Source: Acidobacteriota bacterium
GTDB taxonomy: Bacteria > Acidobacteriota > Vicinamibacteria > Vicinamibacterales > JAFNAJ01
DNA: 14,991 nt
NCBI GenBank assembly: GCA_017860085.1
Contig: JAFNAJ010000075.1
Span: 1 to 14,991, forward strand
Direction of reading: 5' to 3'
Positions 13,843-14,991 of the stretch are shown here, one piece after another. How positions within the stretch are numbered: the first letter of the stretch is position 1; every line of letters begins with the position of its first letter. The position numbers and the translations under genes were made by a program. Below the pieces are notes generated by a model that was not told where the DNA came from, did not search any database, and saw only the letters and a list, made by a program, of their open reading frames with translations.

Positions 13843-13871
13843 TTGACTTCAGGGCGGCGCTTGGCTAAACG
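13843..13871 (+). promoter_or_regulatory. Candidate sigma-70-type promoter of the M14 peptidase gene
   Basis: TTGACT at 13843-13848 (five of six -35 consensus bases) is followed after exactly 17 bases by TAAACG at 13866-13871 (a weak -10). The predicted transcript starts about 36-40 bases before the ATG at 13916 and includes the AAGGAG ribosome site at 13901-13906. It shares the 99-base divergent spacer with the DGQHR gene. Confidence 0.35.
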
Positions 13872-13915
13872 TCCTCAACGCGGCTTTCTTCGATCAATCC
13901 AAGGAGATTCGTCAA

Positions 13916-14991
13916 ATGTTCGCCCTGGTGCGTGCCCGGCGGCTGGGCCGCCTCGTCCTTCCCGCAGTCGCGGTTTCGTGCCTCGCCGTCCTCGGGGCGA
14001 CCCCAGTCGCCCAGACACCCACGGCCGAGACCCAGGACCCCGAGTTCGCCCGCCTGGTCAGGGAGTGGACGACGGCTCCCGAGTTCCTGAGCCCGCTCGT
14101 CGACCACTTGCCCCTCCAGCCTGGGATCCCGACGCCGAAAGACGTGCTCGGCTATCACGTCGGCGCGCCACAGCAGCTGACGCGTACCGCCGACCTCTAC
14201 CGCTACTACCGCGCGCTGGCCGCCGCGTCGCCGCGGGTGAAGGTCACCACCATTGGCCAGACAGACGAAGGCCGGGAGATCCTCGTCGTGTTCGTGGGGT
14301 CCGAGGAGAGCCTTCGCGATCTTGCCACCCATCGGGGCTACCTGGCGCGCCTGGCAGACCCACGCACGTTGTCGGACGCGGACGCGCGCGCGATCATCGC
14401 GAAGGCCAAGCCCATCTACTTCTTCTCCGGCGGGCTGCACAGCGGTGAGACCGGACCGCCAGAGATGCTCATGGAGCTCGCCTATCGGCTCGCGGTCGGG
14501 GACTCGCCCCTGCTCCGCCAAATCCGGGAGCAGCTCATCGTTGCCATCCTGCCAGCGGCCGAGCCTGATGGCCGCGACCGGTATGTGGACTGGTACTTCA
14601 AGCACCTCGTCGACGTCGCGGAGGAACGTGACCGCCTGCCGGGACCTCCCTACTGGGGCAAGTACATCTTTCACGACAACAACCGCGACATTCATTACTC
14701 ACAGGTCACCACGCGGGCGCTGCTCGACTGGTACCTCGAGTGGCACCCGCCCATCATGCACGACTTGCACGAGTCGGTGCCCTTCCTCTACACGTTCAGC
14801 GGCCAAGCCCCGCAGAACCCTTCGCTCGACCCCATCCTCTACGGGGAGTTGCCCTGGTTCGCCACCTTCGAGATGGCGCAGCTGACCAAGTACGGGATGC
14901 CGGGCGTCTGGACCCACGCGTTCGTCGACATGTGGTCGCCTGGCTACCTTGCCTTCATGTCGTCGAACCACAACGGCATGGTTCGCATGTA
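13916..14991 (+). CDS. Exported M14-family zinc carboxypeptidase, N-terminal part (3' end cut by window)
   Basis: Zinc carboxypeptidase-like enzyme expected to trim peptides outside the cytoplasm. The frame is open from ATG 13916 to the window edge (358 complete codons). AAGGAG at 13901-13906 sits 9 bases before the ATG. Residues 1-32 form a signal peptide (arginine-rich start, hydrophobic core, cleavage near TPVAQ). A prodomain-like stretch leads to the catalytic domain, with YRYYRALAAASPRVKVTTIG and DEGRE, as is usual at the start of M14 domains. Zinc ligands H175 and E178 lie in HSGETGPPEM, the EPDGRDR block (D218-R220) matches the family NPDGR, and MHDLHES (282-287) is expected to supply the third zinc histidine. 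The catalytic glutamate should lie beyond the visible part. Large exported M14 enzymes of this type are common in Acidobacteriota. The family is confident; the substrate is unknown. Confidence 0.9.
   Translation, partial: MFALVRARRLGRLVLPAVAVSCLAVLGATPVAQTPTAETQDPEFARLVREWTTAPEFLSPLVDHLPLQPGIPTPKDVLGYHVGAPQQLTRTADLYRYYRALAAASPRVKVTTIGQTDEGREILVVFVGSEESLRDLATHRGYLARLADPRTLSDADARAIIAKAKPIYFFSGGLHSGETGPPEMLMELAYRLAVGDSPLLRQIREQLIVAILPAAEPDGRDRYVDWYFKHLVDVAEERDRLPGPPYWGKYIFHDNNRDIHYSQVTTRALLDWYLEWHPPIMHDLHESVPFLYTFSGQAPQNPSLDPILYGELPWFATFEMAQLTKYGMPGVWTHAFVDMWSPGYLAFMSSNHNGMVRM

Noticed and set aside
13843..14448. 201-codon plus-strand open frame overlapping the M14 gene
   Set aside because: Proline/arginine-rich shadow; the M14 frame starting at 13916 has a ribosome site, signal peptide and zinc motifs.
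1..14991. CRISPR array, tRNA, rRNA, integrase or prophage genes
   Set aside because: No regularly spaced direct repeats, no tRNA-like cloverleaf and no such proteins were recognised on either strand.

Overview
The window is uniformly GC-rich and gene-dense, and comes from a free-living heterotrophic bacterium. The style of the genes fits the Acidobacteriota, class Vicinamibacteria in particular: secreted metallopeptidases, a sodium symporter flanked by two tiny genes, a four-helix 'cytochrome B-like' membrane protein and hydantoinase A/B. That assignment is an impression from gene content, not a proof. I see no rRNA, tRNA, CRISPR array, integrase or intact insertion sequence.

Layout. On the left, two plus-strand genes: the C-terminal part of a calcineurin-like metallophosphoesterase (cut by the window edge) and an exported M19 membrane dipeptidase. 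They meet, tail to tail with a 41-base overlap, a long run of nine closely spaced minus-strand genes. Read in the direction of transcription (right to left) these are: an exported M20 dipeptidase behind a perfect TATAAT box, a four-helix membrane protein, hyuA, hyuB, an MFS transporter, prephenate dehydratase (pheA, with a broken regulatory domain), a 66-residue putative zinc-binding protein, a sodium:solute symporter, and a 77-residue two-helix membrane protein. Gaps within the run are mostly 8-92 bases, so it is probably one or two operons. To the right is a 450-base gene-poor stretch with two adjacent hairpins and a REPIN-like palindrome. Then comes a stand-alone minus-strand DGQHR-domain (DndB-like) gene and, divergent from it, an exported M14 zinc carboxypeptidase that runs off the right edge.

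How the genes may work together (inference). Three peptidases (M19, M20, M14), two transporters, a lactam/hydantoin-opening enzyme pair and an aromatic amino-acid enzyme suggest a locus for scavenging peptides and amino-acid derivatives. The peptidases would release small peptides or amino acids outside the cytoplasm, the SSS and MFS carriers would import products, and HyuAB would open cyclic amides such as 5-oxoproline or hydantoins at the cost of ATP.

Most notable points: (1) pheA carries a deletion of about 47 bases plus a frameshift exactly in the ACT regulatory domain. It removes the phenylalanine-binding GAL(V) segment and puts ESRP out of frame, while the catalytic domain is intact. 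(2) The symporter is sandwiched between two small proteins that may be accessory subunits. (3) A DGQHR protein sits without any DNA-modification genes in view, next to a mobile-type palindrome. (4) Two genes lack Shine-Dalgarno sequences but have -10-like boxes right before the start codon, suggesting leaderless transcripts.
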